Shown piece after piece: positions 11,981-52,525 of a stretch of 64,000 nt of DNA. The notes beneath the pieces are model-generated. The model had not been told where the DNA came from, did no database searches, and was given only the letters and a program-made list of their open reading frames with translations. This stretch comes from Adiantum capillus-veneris (Eukaryota > Streptophyta > Polypodiopsida > Polypodiales > Pteridaceae). The first letter of the stretch is position 1, and every line of letters begins with the position of its first letter. The stretch spans positions 150,241,640 to 150,305,639 of the forward strand of contig CM043955.1 of NCBI GenBank assembly GCA_014529385.2, written 5' to 3'. Made by a program: the position numbers and the translations under genes.

Positions 11981-12891
11981 CGCACCTTGAGAGTTCTAAA
12001 GCTTCAATGGCTGCTTCTTTACCCCTTTCAAAACATCTGTCACGGGTACGACAATGCGTACAAAATTCTCAATGTACGAACTATATGCTTGACATAAACC
12101 AAGAAAAGAACGCACGTCATATGCAGTTTTGGGCAAATCCCAATTACGATCCTCTTCTATCTTCATGGGATCTAGCTTGGCGCCTTCTGTAGAAATGATA
12201 TAACCCAGATAAGTAACTTAAGTGAGAAAAAACTCTGATTTTTTAGCTGCAATGTATGGTTGACACGCATTCAAATGGGTTAAAACTCTTTCTACATTCT
12301 TTTCATGTTGTTCCCACGTTGTAGAAAACATGAGAATATCATCGAGAAAGATGAACACACATACCAACCATATCGCCAAAACAGTCTACCATGAGACGGT
12401 TAAATGTACCCACGGCACCTGTCAATCCAAAAGGCATAACCACATACTCCCATTGCCCTCGCTCTGTGCAAAAAGCGGTTTTGTAGATGTCGTCTTTGAA
12501 TACCCTTACCTGATGGTATCCACTTTTGAGATCGACCTTACTGAAAACCTTTGCCCCATTGAGCCTATCGAGGTATACTCAATGCGAGGCATCGGAAACT
12601 TGTTCTTGACGGTCATCTTATTCAACGCCCTGTAATCAACACACAAACGAGACGAACCATCCTTCTTGCGGACAAATAAAGTAGGAGCAATAAAAGGACT
12701 TACACTAGGACGTATGAATCCTCTTGCCACCAACTTCGTGAGTTGCCGCACTAACTCTTCTTCCCGAGTCTTGTTCGAACGGTAGGGAGCCTTACTAACT
12801 GGCTGTGCCCTCTCCATGAGTTCGATGCGATGGTCCTTCGGCCTCTTGGGAGGGAGACAAGGTGCAAGATCATCCTGCAAAAGGAGGTGCT

Positions 12892-13437
12892 TCAACTTGG
12901 TAAACAAAGCTGATTACCTGTCTGAGCCTTAATGCTCTGGGTAACTGGAGCGGCATAGATGAATGCCTCTTGTGCTCCTCTTCGTAATTCACGCTTCACG
13001 TGCACATGAGAAGTGAGAGGTAAAGAATGCAGACTCTCCCCACCACAAATGATCGTGGGAGAGTTACTTTTGGCATTTAGAGTGAGAGTACTGTCCGCCC
13101 AATCAATGAGAGGGTTATGCTCACGAAACCATCTAATGCCCATAATCATATCACATCCTGAGAGAGGAGACACAAGAAATTTTCTGCGGAAGGAAGCTTG
13201 TTGAACAATGAATAACATATCATAGCACTCTTGCATGATGAGAGAGTCCATAGCGGGAGGAGTTGTCTGGCTAACCTCTAAGCGGGCTCTCTCTACAAGA
13301 GAGGCACCAATCACATCATGCATACTGCCTGAATCAAACAATACGACAAAACGCTGACCCTTGACATGACCATAACATTTAAAGAGAGACTCATCAATGT
13401 GTGTGTCAAAAACATCTGGAGACTCAGATTGGTTCAC
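12892..13437 (-). pseudogene. Retropepsin domain of right gypsy arm
   Basis: Contains YGHVKGQRFVVLFDSGSMHD with the catalytic DSG, then SPLSGCDMIMGIRWF. As an aspartic protease it would dimerise and process Gag-Pol. The left arm (8460-8560) has the same sequence with about 25 bp missing across the DSG codons. Confidence 0.8.
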
Positions 13438-14254
13438 TAAAGGCTTGTGGTTGTTGTCGGTGCTTTGGGTTCTTTAGGTGGTGTTGTCTTAGGACAAGAT
13501 TTCTTAATGTGACCCTTGACGTGACACTGATAACATCGACCTTCCTTAGCATAAATGACTTGTTCTTCTAGCGTTTTGTATATTCCTTGTGCGGCCTTTT
13601 CATCAAGGGTTAGCTTAGGTTTAGCAGGTGTCTTAGCTTTACCCTTAGATTCATTTCGAGAGTTCTTACCCGAAGGATTAGAGGAAGATTGGTTAGAAGA
13701 GTTAATGTTCTTACCGTTCTATGGGTTCTGAGGAGTCTGAGAGGTACTGTGAGAAGACTTGTTCTCCTTAGGCTTTTCTTTGTTGTGCTTCATCTCCTAT
13801 GCGGAAGCAATTGCTACCGCCTTGTTGAGATCTACGGGGTCGAGGACTTCAACATCGAACCTGATATACTCGTCCAACCCGAAAATAAAAGCCTCTTTGC
13901 GCTTCGCATCCGATTTGCGTAATTGGGTACCAAGCTACAAAACACGGTTAGAAAAGGACATGACTGGGGTACCATTTTGCTTGAGATTGCGCCAATCTTC
14001 CTTTAACCGTGCTAGGTAGTGAGGTGGCATGAACCGTGCCTTGAGCTTGCCTTGGAAGTCGGCCCAATTGAAAGAAAGGGGCACGCCTTCCTCGGCTTCC
14101 TCTAGGTGCGCGGCCAACTGTGCCTCTTGCCATGCTTGATATCAATTAATGGCATCACCGGCAGATACATAGCTGTCGTCAAAACTCTGCTATTTCCTAT
14201 TTCTTAGCATTAAATTAATGCAACCAAGAATGAATAACATTAGCATTTCTTGAG

Positions 14255-15549
14255 TGTCAGGTGTAGCGGAATTGAATATGGTGAAGATCTAGTTTTACAC
14301 TTCCACAAATTCCTTTCCTTCTTTCCTTGCATTAGTGAATGCTTTGTGCTTGAATGATTGTTCTTTTTACTTTCCCGTGAAGAGAGGGGCTGAGAGAATG
14401 CAATAGAGATGTGTAGAGGGAGAGAGAAAGAGAGAGAAGAGAAGAGCGACACCCGATGGGGTCCCAATTTACCCTCTCAAGGGCCCCCCCACACCGTTAC
14501 CGATGTGGTGTTTGCTTTAGATTGGGTAATTGGAATGTATACACAATGCAATACCTCAATGCAGACTCTACTGACTTGACGACGACAAATCACCGCGGTA
14601 ATTCCTCAAGAAGAGGCACCTCCGGGGCTGATGTGATTGGATCCTTCTCGATGTGGGAATTGCGGATGACCACCACGGGCTGATTTGCACTCCCGATGTG
14701 AGAAGTATGATGGGCTGAAAACACAGATCTCGACGAGGTCGATGATGGACAGCGATGGAGCATTCAATTTCGGCGAGGGAATTGCCGAGGGGAGGGCTCA
14801 ATTTGTTGCCGAAGTACCGGACCGCATCCGTCAATGGGAACCGCTACGGATCTCTTGCACACCTGGCGAGGGATGGACTGAAAACTGAAAAACGCAGGGC
14901 TGATCTGCTGCTATTGGAGCGTTTGGGCTGGAAACCAAAACGCTAGCTGGTATGGCTGAGAATTGCCGGCGATAGGGCTGAAAACAAAAAACGCTGGCTG
15001 GGCTGAATTCTGGAAACGCTGGCTGATGGGGGCTTCCTCCTTCTTCTTGCTCCAAGTGATGGAAGATGGTTTTCTTTATAGGTGGGGAATGGACCTTAAG
15101 TAATTATTAAGGCCTAGGTAGGGCAACTACCCACCGAGATTTCCAACAAATAAATAATAAAAATGAACTATTAGAAATATGTCCAGTGGGGTCCAAATTG
15201 GGTGCAACTGTTGCACATCCGTCCACCCGGGAATCCGATCGACATGGGGAATGGCTCGTTGGATTCCTCTAACCTAGAACTACATGGTTGTCATGCCAGA
15301 TGCCCATCGTAGTGTAACAATATATGTCAAAACGCGTATAAAAACCATTAATGCAAGAGGGTTCGAAACTGGAAAAACCTAATCTAATGGACTTGTCTGG
15401 ATATGCAGGTCTTGCGAATAAGCTCACAAAATTGCCGGTACTAATCCTCCTAGGATTCTAGACATCCCTATCTAGGAAGAAGGGGAAAACTAGCTCTGGA
15501 AGTCGATGAAGTATGTCCTCGTGGCACACAGAGCCATTTGCACGTGACA
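14255..15549 (-). mobile_element. 3' LTR of gypsy-B element
   Basis: Plus-strand start TGTCAGGTGTAGCGG matches TGTAAGGTGCAGCGG at 19174, and both LTRs share an imperfect GA run and AAGGGCCCCCC. It ends at GTGACA next to a polypurine tract, with TG...CA ends. The two LTRs are clearly diverged, so the insertion is old. It is full of 'gctgaaaacgc' motifs. Confidence 0.65.
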
Positions 15550-15562
15550 TCCCCTCCTGCTT
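15550..15562 (-). promoter_or_regulatory. Polypurine tract of gypsy-B
   Basis: On the minus strand it reads AAGCAGGAGGGGA, abutting the LTR boundary at 15549. It would prime plus-strand synthesis. Confidence 0.65.
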
Positions 15563-16299
15563 AAGGTGAGGTACAGGTACCAATTTGCTTGGCCTCCTTG
15601 TATGAGGCTAGCAAATCCGAGTAATCGGTGAAGAATTCCTCGTCCACCCACGCCACTTTATGTGTCCCTCGATCATTGAATGAGGAAATGTTGCTTTGCT
15701 TCTGTCTTATTGCCAAACTGAAATGGAAGTATACGAAAACACTTCGACTTGGGGACTTTGATTGGAACAATTATCTCCGGTGGTTCTTCTTTTGGATTGC
15801 TCCTTGAAGTCCACCCTTGTGGCGGTAACTCGACGGGTCCAATTTGGAAACGCGCTATGCTTCCTGTGGAAGCTCCAAAGGAGTGGCCATGCGAGATCTC
15901 GGCTTCCGGAATCTGACCATCCTTGACTTGAGTACCCTGAAATCCACACAAAACTGAAATGAGTTTGATTTCTTACGAACAAAGTGAATTGGTAAACCAA
16001 AAGACCGTACCTTAAGAGGGCGAAGCCTCCTAAATGAGAAATCACTTGGTTTTGGCTTCACTTTATCCGAAGGAGAAATTTTTTTATCTACATGTTCCTC
16101 GTCATGCAATTGGTCGGAGACAATGTCCATAGGTCGATGGGGAGGGTGTGTAGGGGAATGATGATCTTGGGAATACACCGAATTGACCTTAACAAAACCG
16201 TGACTATACTTGTCAGGAATACCCAAGTTCCTTGATGTGGGGTTGACATAGATGACCGCTGCTTGGGCTCCCTCGACGTAGCTCTCTGTTTGCGTGGAC

Positions 16300-16744
16300 A
16301 TGAGAGATAAGAGGGAGAGAGGGAATACCTCTTTCGCCTTGAATGAGGACGGATGAGAAACGTGAGCTTCTCCCAATCGATAATTGGTTTGAGCATGCGA
16401 AACCACTTAATGCCCAAAATGATATCACATCCTGCAAGTTTAGAGACTACAAAATGACGAGTAAAGTGGGTTTGTTGAATGATCAACTTGACATCATCAC
16501 ATTCTTGAAAAATCGAAGCGTCCATGCCTCCAGAGAACCCCTGCACCGGGAGGGTGGGGATGGGAGAAGTTTGAAGACGTGCACGTTTCATGAGAGATTC
16601 ACTTATGACATCTTGAGAACTTCCAGAATCAAACAACACAATGACCCTTTGACCATTAACATGTCCATAACATTTTATGAGTTCATCATCTTCAAACATC
16701 CCATCCTGCTTAGCTTCTTGCTTTATTACACTCATAGCATTCAC
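16300..16744 (-). pseudogene. Retropepsin of gypsy-B
   Basis: Reads KCYGHVNGQRVIVLFDSGSS, with an intact DSG active site, then FVVSKLAGCDIILGIKWF. The frame is open from the zinc knuckle side. It resembles the protease of the palindromic copies, so the two are relatives. Confidence 0.82.
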
Positions 16745-16878
16745 TCGAGAGGTAGCATCAAGTTGACGCAGTAGAGGTTTCCTTGTTAGATTCTTTCTTA
16801 GGACATTCCCTCTTCATGTGACCTACTACGTGACAATGAAAACACCTATGTTCCTTTGCATACCATGCTTGTTCTTCC

Positions 16879-17473
16879 TCACTTAAATTGACCACCTAAA
16901 ACTCCTTGAGCAATCTTTTCATCAGGTGTGAGTTGAGGCTTATCAGATTTTCCTTTACCCTTATCCTTAGATTTATCGCCCTTAGATTGAGATTGAGATG
17001 GAGAATTAGAGTGAGAAGAAGAACTGAGAGAGTTCTTTTTTATGGTTACCACTCCCATTAGAATCCTTGTCTTTAGACGAGCTATGAGAGGAAGAGTTAC
17101 CATTACCTGAGGCCGTCTTAAGCTTACCCTTGTTGTGCTTCATCTCTTGGAGTTGAGCCAAGCGTATCGCTTCTTGCAATGTCTTTGGATCACCGGCCTC
17201 CACATCCAATTCAAAGAGAAAAGCCTCTAACCTCTCATCATCCGATTTCCGCAATTGTCCACCTAGCTGTGACGCATGGTTAGCATACGACATCACCGGT
17301 TTACCTTGTTGAGACAAAGCCCGAAAATCCTTCTTCAATCGCTTCAAGTACCGTGGAGAGAGGAAGCGAGTCTTGAGATCCTCCGCGAACTCCTCCCAAC
17401 TAAGCTCGAGATTGGGAACAAGGTAGGACTCGGCGTGGGCAGCCGTATGGGCCGCCTCTTACTTTTCCATCCA
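16879..17473 (-). pseudogene. Gypsy-B gag, C-terminal half
   Basis: Reads LSWEEFAEDLKTRFLSPRYL, RALSQQGKPVMSYANHASQL and a Ser/Lys-rich tail before the zinc knuckle. Capsid-type blocks match the gag of the palindromic copies (ADFQGKLKARFMPPHYLARL). A stop follows WMEK at the junction. Confidence 0.75.
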
Positions 17474-17478
17474 TTCAT

Positions 17479-18143
17479 TGTAACAAACTGCTAACATGTC
17501 AAAGCCCTGAAGAATGGAGCCAACTTGCAGATGTCGGCCGAGGGGCCCAAACCCTAAGAAGAACAAGTAACAGAAGAAGAAGTCCTACCAACTTATGGGC
17601 ACCCCGTCCGATGGGGCCCCAAGTGACATAAAGGAAGTAAAATAAAGTAGGACCCACACACACACACTTGCGGAAACTGATGACATGGCAGATTTTCAAA
17701 AATTACGCTGATATTGCTGACATGGCAAGCTGTACGGATTTCCGCGTTTTGCGCTAATTGATGACGTGGCAGTTGTACGGATTTTCGTGAATTACGCTGG
17801 CAGCTTTTTGGCATTGCTTTTGGACCAGAAGCTTTTCAGATTTGAAGGCTTTTCATGTAAACTGTTTTTGGGGCCTAGGGCCTTAAAATATGAGGCCATG
17901 GGCTCATTCTTTGGCATGCTTCGTGGAGAAGGTGCAGAGTGGAGTGCCGGCTTGTACAATGTTGATGCAATATAAAGAAATACCGAAAGGGGCGCCAAGG
18001 TTTGGGGCCAATACTCTCTAGGGTGGAATTCCGCCACTCCGTGTCACGTGTCGCCTCTCTCTCTCAATTCAGTTTTTATTGAAGTGCTAAAAGTCTGTTC
18101 AGTCTGTTCTTTTCTATTGGCACGTGGTGCCCGTCTTGTGACA
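17479..18143 (+). mobile_element. Solo LTR of GA-LTR family
   Basis: Ends TGTAACAAACTGC and CGTCTTGTGACA. A 5 bp target duplication TTCAT flanks it at 17474-17478 and 18144-18148. It carries the family TATA core (17971-18003) and a short CT run (18056-18066), and one telo-box near 17541. It lies inside gypsy-B gag; removing it with one TTCAT joins the gag reading. Produced by LTR-LTR recombination after insertion. Confidence 0.92.
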
Positions 18144-18148
18144 TTCAT

Positions 18149-18740
18149 TCTTCCAAGTGATGGCATCACCCGTGAGATGCATGGAAGCCAAGAGAACCTT
18201 GTTATTATCAGACTTTTTAACAACCGCAAAATAGGATGTAAATTGATGCAACCACGAGTAAATGACAATAGCATCCACCTTACTGTCATACTTACTGAAC
18301 GTGATCTTCTCGGGAATTGGATTATTGGTCGTCCGTGTAGCAATGGTTGCCTCCGCGATGGTCTTGGCAAGCTTGTGCGCCTCACGTTCTAATTCCATAG
18401 CCACTCGCTTTTCTTCGGGTGCCATGCGTAGAACTTTGCGTGCTTGCTCGGCCGCCAAGCGCGCTTGCTCACGCTCACGCTCCAAGGCTGCTAGTCTTTC
18501 TTCGATTGCCAAGCGTGCTTGCTCACGCTCACGCTCCAAGGCTGCCTTTCTTTCTTCGCGGTCGCGATCCAAGGTGGCGTGTTGCGCCTCTTGTTGTAGC
18601 ATCATGTCCATCATCGACTTGACCAAAGTCTCCATAGGATTTGGTACAACCCGTGGCGTAGATGGGGAAGGGGGAGGGTTGGAAAAAAATCCTCTTGGTG
18701 GGGAAGTCTTCATCACCACCTCCATGCTCATCACCTTCAC
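18149..18740 (-). pseudogene. Gypsy-B gag, N-terminal half
   Basis: A charged coiled coil with two copies of ALEREREQARLA (a 48 bp DNA duplication at about 18459-18550), then KITFSKYDSKVDAIVIYSWL and DAITWKNE. The reading stops at a solo LTR and continues at 17470 as WMEK, then a stop. Confidence 0.75.
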
Positions 18741-19160
18741 GCAAAGTATCCATTCCGCTTTGGGTGATGACTATACATTGAGATCTTGGGTACTTAAGTT
18801 CGCGAAGAACTTGGGTTCTTGAGGTTCTTTAGCTTGCAATCGGTGTTTAAGAAGTCTTTTCTCTTACCTGAGCTTGACTCGTCCCTGCGGGCGCACCTCT
18901 TGGCGGCCTTGCGCTCACACCAAAGTTGCTTTTTCCCACCTCACATCCATTGGCGGGCCGCTAAGTGCATGGTCCGCTCTCAATGAGTGAAAAGAGGAAC
19001 AAGGGGAGGTTGGACAAGCCCTTCTTTCTGGGGTTACCTGTCACTCTTCAAAAACACGATTAGGAATCGACACGCTCAAGTGGACTTGGGTTACGTGCAA
19101 CCGCAACAAGCAAAATTTTTTCTGTGGTTCTTTCCTTGAGTGATATAGAACACGGTCAAA

Positions 19161-19172
19161 GCTCTGATACCA
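19161..19172 (-). promoter_or_regulatory. Primer-binding site of gypsy-B
   Basis: Minus strand TGGTATCAGAGC, an exact initiator-Met tRNA complement, one base from the LTR end at 19174. Confidence 0.88.
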
Positions 19173-19173
19173 A

Positions 19174-19329
19174 TGTAAGGTGCAGCGGAAGTGAATGTTG
19201 ATATTGCTCAAGATGAGTGCTCCGAACTGTGCTCAAGGGTTCCTTTGACTTTCGGAAGGGAAAGCCTTCCGTCCTTTAGAGAGAGAATCCAACGATCACA
19301 AACAAAGTGAATGCTACTGTGAATGAAGG

Positions 19330-19402
<73 letters not shown>

Positions 19403-20220
19403 ATACGACACCAAAAGATTCTCAAACCCTCCTCCAAGGGCCCCCCTGGCGAGAGAGGTCTATGCTATAGATTGCACAAATCTGGTACAATGGTCTAGAT
19501 GCAATGGATTTACGGATGATGTCGACGACAATGATGAAAACGACGAGGACGGGCTGAAATCTGAAAACGCTAGGGCTGAACTGTTGAAATCTGTAAAACG
19601 CTGACTTTCTGTTGATCTCTGACAGTGTGCCGGCGAGGATTGCGATGACGACGACTCGACAACGATGCGCTGAAAACGCAGATCTGAAGATTGAAAACAG
19701 TGGCCTGAAACTGTAAACACTGGCTGACTCGACGGTACGGCGAGGATCTGCTACGGGTAGGTGAGGTCTGCGAGGCTAAGCACTGAATCTGCTGTGGCTA
19801 AATGTTGTAAACTGAAAACACTGATGTGCTTGGCTGATCTGGCGTTGTGGAACTGCAAACGCTAGGCTTGATTTGCTACAGGAAAAACACATGGCTGGAT
19901 GTGTTGTTGATGAAAACGCTAGGCTGAATCTGGTATTGAAAATGCCAAGGGAGGGAAACCCAAAAATGCTATCTGCTTTTGTTGGCTGAAAACGCTAGAG
20001 CCTCTTGCCGGTCTTGTTGAAAAGGTGCACTGCAAGTTGCTAGAACTTCTTTTGCCTCTTTTGCCCAAAAGTGCTAGCGCTAGGTTTCTTTTATAGTGCC
20101 TTAGCCAATTTGCCCTACTCACTTTTCCAACAAAAGTCACTTATTAATAAATAAGTGAAAAATGTGTATTTTGGGAAAATGGGTTCTATGCACTGTAAAA
20201 TGCTCATGATGGGTACTGCA
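19174..20220 (-). mobile_element. 5' LTR of gypsy-B
   Basis: Starts TGTAAGGTGCAGCGG, has (GA)n at 19334-19399 and a CTTTTATAG segment (about 20086) that reads as a TATA box on the minus strand. The outer boundary is uncertain because the next fragment (20235 on) belongs to another element. 19560-19890 is inverted relative to 6640-6960. Confidence 0.62.
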
Positions 20221-20234
20221 TGTCATACTGATGA

Positions 20235-20646
20235 TCAAACTGTGTGCAACCAAAGATGATTGCAACATTAGATAGTGGGGCAAGAATTGCCATTGCAACC
20301 AAGGGGATGTGGGAAAAATGGGGAAAGCTTGTTCTCAGAAAAACTCAAAATGAAACTGCAATTAGCGGACGGATACATGGAGAGATCGATAGGAATGTTA
20401 GAACAAATCATTGTATCCTCATGTGGCATTGAGTATGAGCACACCTTTGCCATAATGAATTTTGACAAGAGCAGCAACTTTGATATCATATTGACCAGAC
20501 CATTCATCTGTCAGCTCAAAATGGTACAAGACTGGGGTTATTACTATATCTACTTGAGACACAAAGATGTCAGTACAAAAATAAGTGTCAAAGATCATAA
20601 TTATAGAGATGACAAAGGTGCCAGAATACTTCCTAAGCTGATCTGA
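20235..20646 (+). pseudogene. Retropepsin fragment of another gypsy element
   Basis: Reads MIATLDSGARIAIATKGMWE (catalytic DSG), then after one frameshift near 20340 KMKLQLADGYMERSIGMLEQ, FDIILTRPFICQLKMVQDWG and IYLRHKD. The FDIIL(G/T)RPF block is the second protease signature. No other domain of this element is visible. Confidence 0.75.
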
Positions 20647-21170
20647 ACCCTAAACCTGAGATAGCTTGTCCACATGCACATAGGGGTAGATGTGCACGTG
20701 ACAACCTTCTCCTCCTAAACCTCAATCTACTGACACTGATGCTGATCATCAACCATGAGTTATCATCCCTTTATTTGATCAAAGTGTTAGCACTCATGAT
20801 GCTGATGATCTTGACAACCAGTCTGCTAGTTATTACCTGGTTGGCTGTATTCTACTGTTTCCTCTTCAGGATTGTGAGAATTATCTGAACCGATTTCCCA
20901 TGGATGCCTTGACTCTTTATTCTTTTCTGGTGTCTCTCCTTTCTTTAGATGTATCTTTCTTGTCTATCAAGGAGATATGATAACATTGTCTCCCATATCT
21001 CTGTGGTAGAATGTCTACAAACTCTTTCTTGACTGTGCCAGTATGTTTGAGGGGTAACATGTTCCTTTTGTAAATGCTGAGAAGAGTTATTCTTTTCTCG
21101 TAAGAATTTAGGTGTATTATGATGTATTATACTTGAGAGGAGGAAGTTATTGATAACTTGTTATGTGCAG
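20647..21170. other. Intron sequence before SPD1-like exon A
   Basis: AT-rich, no gene, repeat or Walker A-coding exon seen. It ends in the exon A acceptor. Confidence 0.6.
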
Positions 21171-50213
<29,043 letters not shown>

Positions 50214-51962
50214 CACAAATGCAGGAAAGAATGCTTATGGGCATATGTATATCCTTGCAGCATCGATTGATTTGCTCTAGTTTGCAGGTCACAAGATCAA
50301 CCATATAAGTGGATGTGTCAGACTTGGCCCTTTCAGTAATGAGCCATAAGCTGATTGTTTCAATTGCCTCAACACAGTGGACCTATCAAGTTGCCACAAC
50401 CCCAGAATGAAGTAATATCAGCAATTGGCCTCCCTTCCATGAAGTATTTCAGTCCAGCAAAGCCTTGGTTGTAGGGCTGCAAGATATGTTATCTTCCCTT
50501 CCATGATGAACCTTCGTCAACCCCTGTTGTAGAGTGCTCAGAGGTGTTTCTTCGATCAATGCTCCAAGAAAAAATGTACTAACAAATTGGACAGTTCTTC
50601 TCCACCATGTCATGGAGTCTGTCCTGTTTTGGACAAGCTCATCAGAAGCACCCTTATGGGCTTGTTCTTATGAAGCAGCTGAGTGGCAATCCTTTGTCAA
50701 TATCATGTAGTAGCAGAGTGGGCATTCTTTGCCAAACTCCTATTCAGGAATCACCTGCCTATTCTTGTGCTATACTTACCAGAAGTGCTGGCGTGGCTAA
50801 TCCTTGGTGCTGTCAGGTGACCTGAAGCTTTTGAACATAGCCCGTGTCAGAAGAGTGTGTTGCCATCATCATGTGAAGTCAACCTGAATGGCAGACCCCT
50901 GAAGCTTTGTGAAGATTTATAAAGACCATCCTCCCTATAATTCAATGTGTACTCAATATGGTCATTTTTCATCTTGCCCAGTTTTTTTTTTTCTAGATTG
51001 TGATTTATTAGAGGCTAGCTGTACAAGTCTCACCATTTCAACAAGATCAGGCCCTAGGGCCTTTTTGACATTGAGCAATGTATTTCTTCTTGTATTGCTT
51101 GACATCATTTTGGTTTGCGTAATCATTACCGCTCTTTTTTGGCATCATATGGGTTTTGTTTCCGCCGACGACTCAATGCCCAAGAACAACTTGGTGATGC
51201 TTCCTTTGCTTGGATTTCAGCTCAGTGTATATATAAGATATATGCTTAGTTACTATCATGTCCTTGGGTAATTGGTGGCATGCAATTATTTTTGGCATAT
51301 GTAACAAAATGATTTTTGATGGCAAAAATGTCATACACGTATGTGGAAAAGCATCTTCCTCTCAAGGAACATTTATGTCTAGGGTGATACCTTGTTGGAG
51401 TGCTTCAAAATGGCATTCTGCTTGCCAAACAAAAAATATTTGGATGCACGACGTCCATGTTGTCGGCATGGCTTCTCAGACATTGCTTTCTGCATTTCCA
51501 GTTGCCTTCATGTCAAATTCCCTTCTCTCCACTTTTGGAATTGGTGTTTTGTGAGTTGTCTTATCCTTTTATGGATGTTACCTTGTTCTTCACTTGGGTT
51601 CATTACTTGCTATAATGTTTTGGTAATGATCTTTTCGTCCTTCAATATCCAAGACATCCTTTTCACTTCCTCCATATGTCCTTAGATAGTCATTACACTT
51701 CTCAAGAGTTCTTTTTGGATTGACAATGGAAGGGGCATAGCTCTTGATGAAATCAGTTATGTTTAAAGTGCTCCATGTATGTAGGTCACTACAAGCACCA
51801 GGAACAAGGAATAAATGTACTCTGATAACAAGAGCAAAAACTATGCAATGTAGCAAGAAAAAGAGCAGTAGTCTTTGGTGGCCCCAATTTTGTCTTAAGA
51901 GTGCAATTATTGTAGGGTATGGAGCAAAGAAATTCTCTTTTCTTTTGCTTCGTGGGCGATGA
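50214..51962. other. 3' flank of SPD1-like gene
   Basis: Probably 3' UTR at first, then intergenic. No clear coding family. Open frames at 50607-50825 and 50909-51554 lack any recognised motif. Confidence 0.45.
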
Positions 51963-52525
51963 AAGCATCCAAGCATAGGGTATATGTATGCATGATTATT
52001 AGTATGACATAGTTGGGACAAAACGTTGTTTTTGCTCAATCTTCCGGTGCTATCCTCAATTGATTATACCCACTGTGCCCATCCAATAGGTTGTACGTCT
52101 CATGTCCAAATATCTCGTCCAACATTATGTCTTCAAAAGGGTAAGTGGAAATGGGTCTTTAATTTTTTGAGCATTCAATTTCTTGTAATCAACACAAACC
52201 TTGATTTTGAGTGGCGAATTGTAAAAATTATATAAGGTATTCTTTAAAATAAAAGTCCATAAATATCCAAGCGTAGGATATATTAATGCATGATCATTAG
52301 TATGTCATAGTTGGGACAAATCGTTGTTTTTGCTTATTCTTCCAGTGCTATTCTCAACTGATTATACCCATTGTGCCGATCCAATAGGTTGTACGTCTCG
52401 TGTCTAGATATCTCAAGGGTTAGTGGAAATGGGACTTTAATATTTTGAGCATTCATTTTCTTGGAATCAAACCCTGATTTTGAGTGGCAAATTTTAAAAA
52501 TTATCTAAGGTATTCTTTAAAAAAC
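51963..52525 (-). pseudogene. Gypsy RT remnant, tandemly duplicated
   Basis: Two copies of about 297 bp (51963 and 52260). On the minus strand the frames give VCVDYKKLNAQKIKDPFPL-like and GTVGIIN/IAPED-like pieces of Ty3/gypsy RT, all broken. Confidence 0.65.

Larger units (their letters stand above)
7583..14245. repeat. 6.66 kb imperfect palindrome of two head-to-head gypsy copies
   Basis: Arm 1 is 7583-10895 (plus), arm 2 is 10948-14245 (minus), and the spacer is 52 bp (10896-10947). The innermost match is GCCAACA/TGTTGGC. In a 150 bp sample of the integrase segment I counted about 11 differences, so roughly 93% identity. Both arms carry gag, zinc knuckle, protease, RT, RNase H and the start of integrase, and both are truncated at the same point in integrase. 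Confidence 0.9.
10948..14245 (-). pseudogene. Ty3/gypsy gag-pol, right arm, better preserved
   Basis: Minus strand, in order: gag (14117-13935), zinc knuckle CYQCHVKGHIKKSC (about 13540-13500), protease with intact LFDSGS and a later IMGIRWF block (13437-12892), RT fingers and palm start (12907-12506, [18 protein letters not shown]), RNase H (11980-11500, TDHQALKWL), integrase zinc finger and core start (11330-10954). Longer open frames than the left arm. Integrase is truncated at the same place, so neither copy could transpose. Confidence 0.88.
15563..19173 (-). mobile_element. Gypsy-B internal region, deleted for most of pol
   Basis: From the primer-binding site leftward: gag (18740-16879, interrupted by a solo LTR), zinc knuckle CFHCHVVGHMKREC (about 16850-16800), protease (16744 to about 16300) and only the start of RT (IHFVRKKSNSFQFCVDFRVL, about 16010-15930). 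The rest of RT, RNase H and integrase is missing; 15563-15900 shows no recognisable domain. Confidence 0.78.

Noticed and set aside
1-21170. Upstream SPD1 exon with the Walker A motif
   Set aside because: I looked for a GxxGxGKT coding segment followed by a donor and saw none; the exon is presumed outside the window, but this was by eye only.
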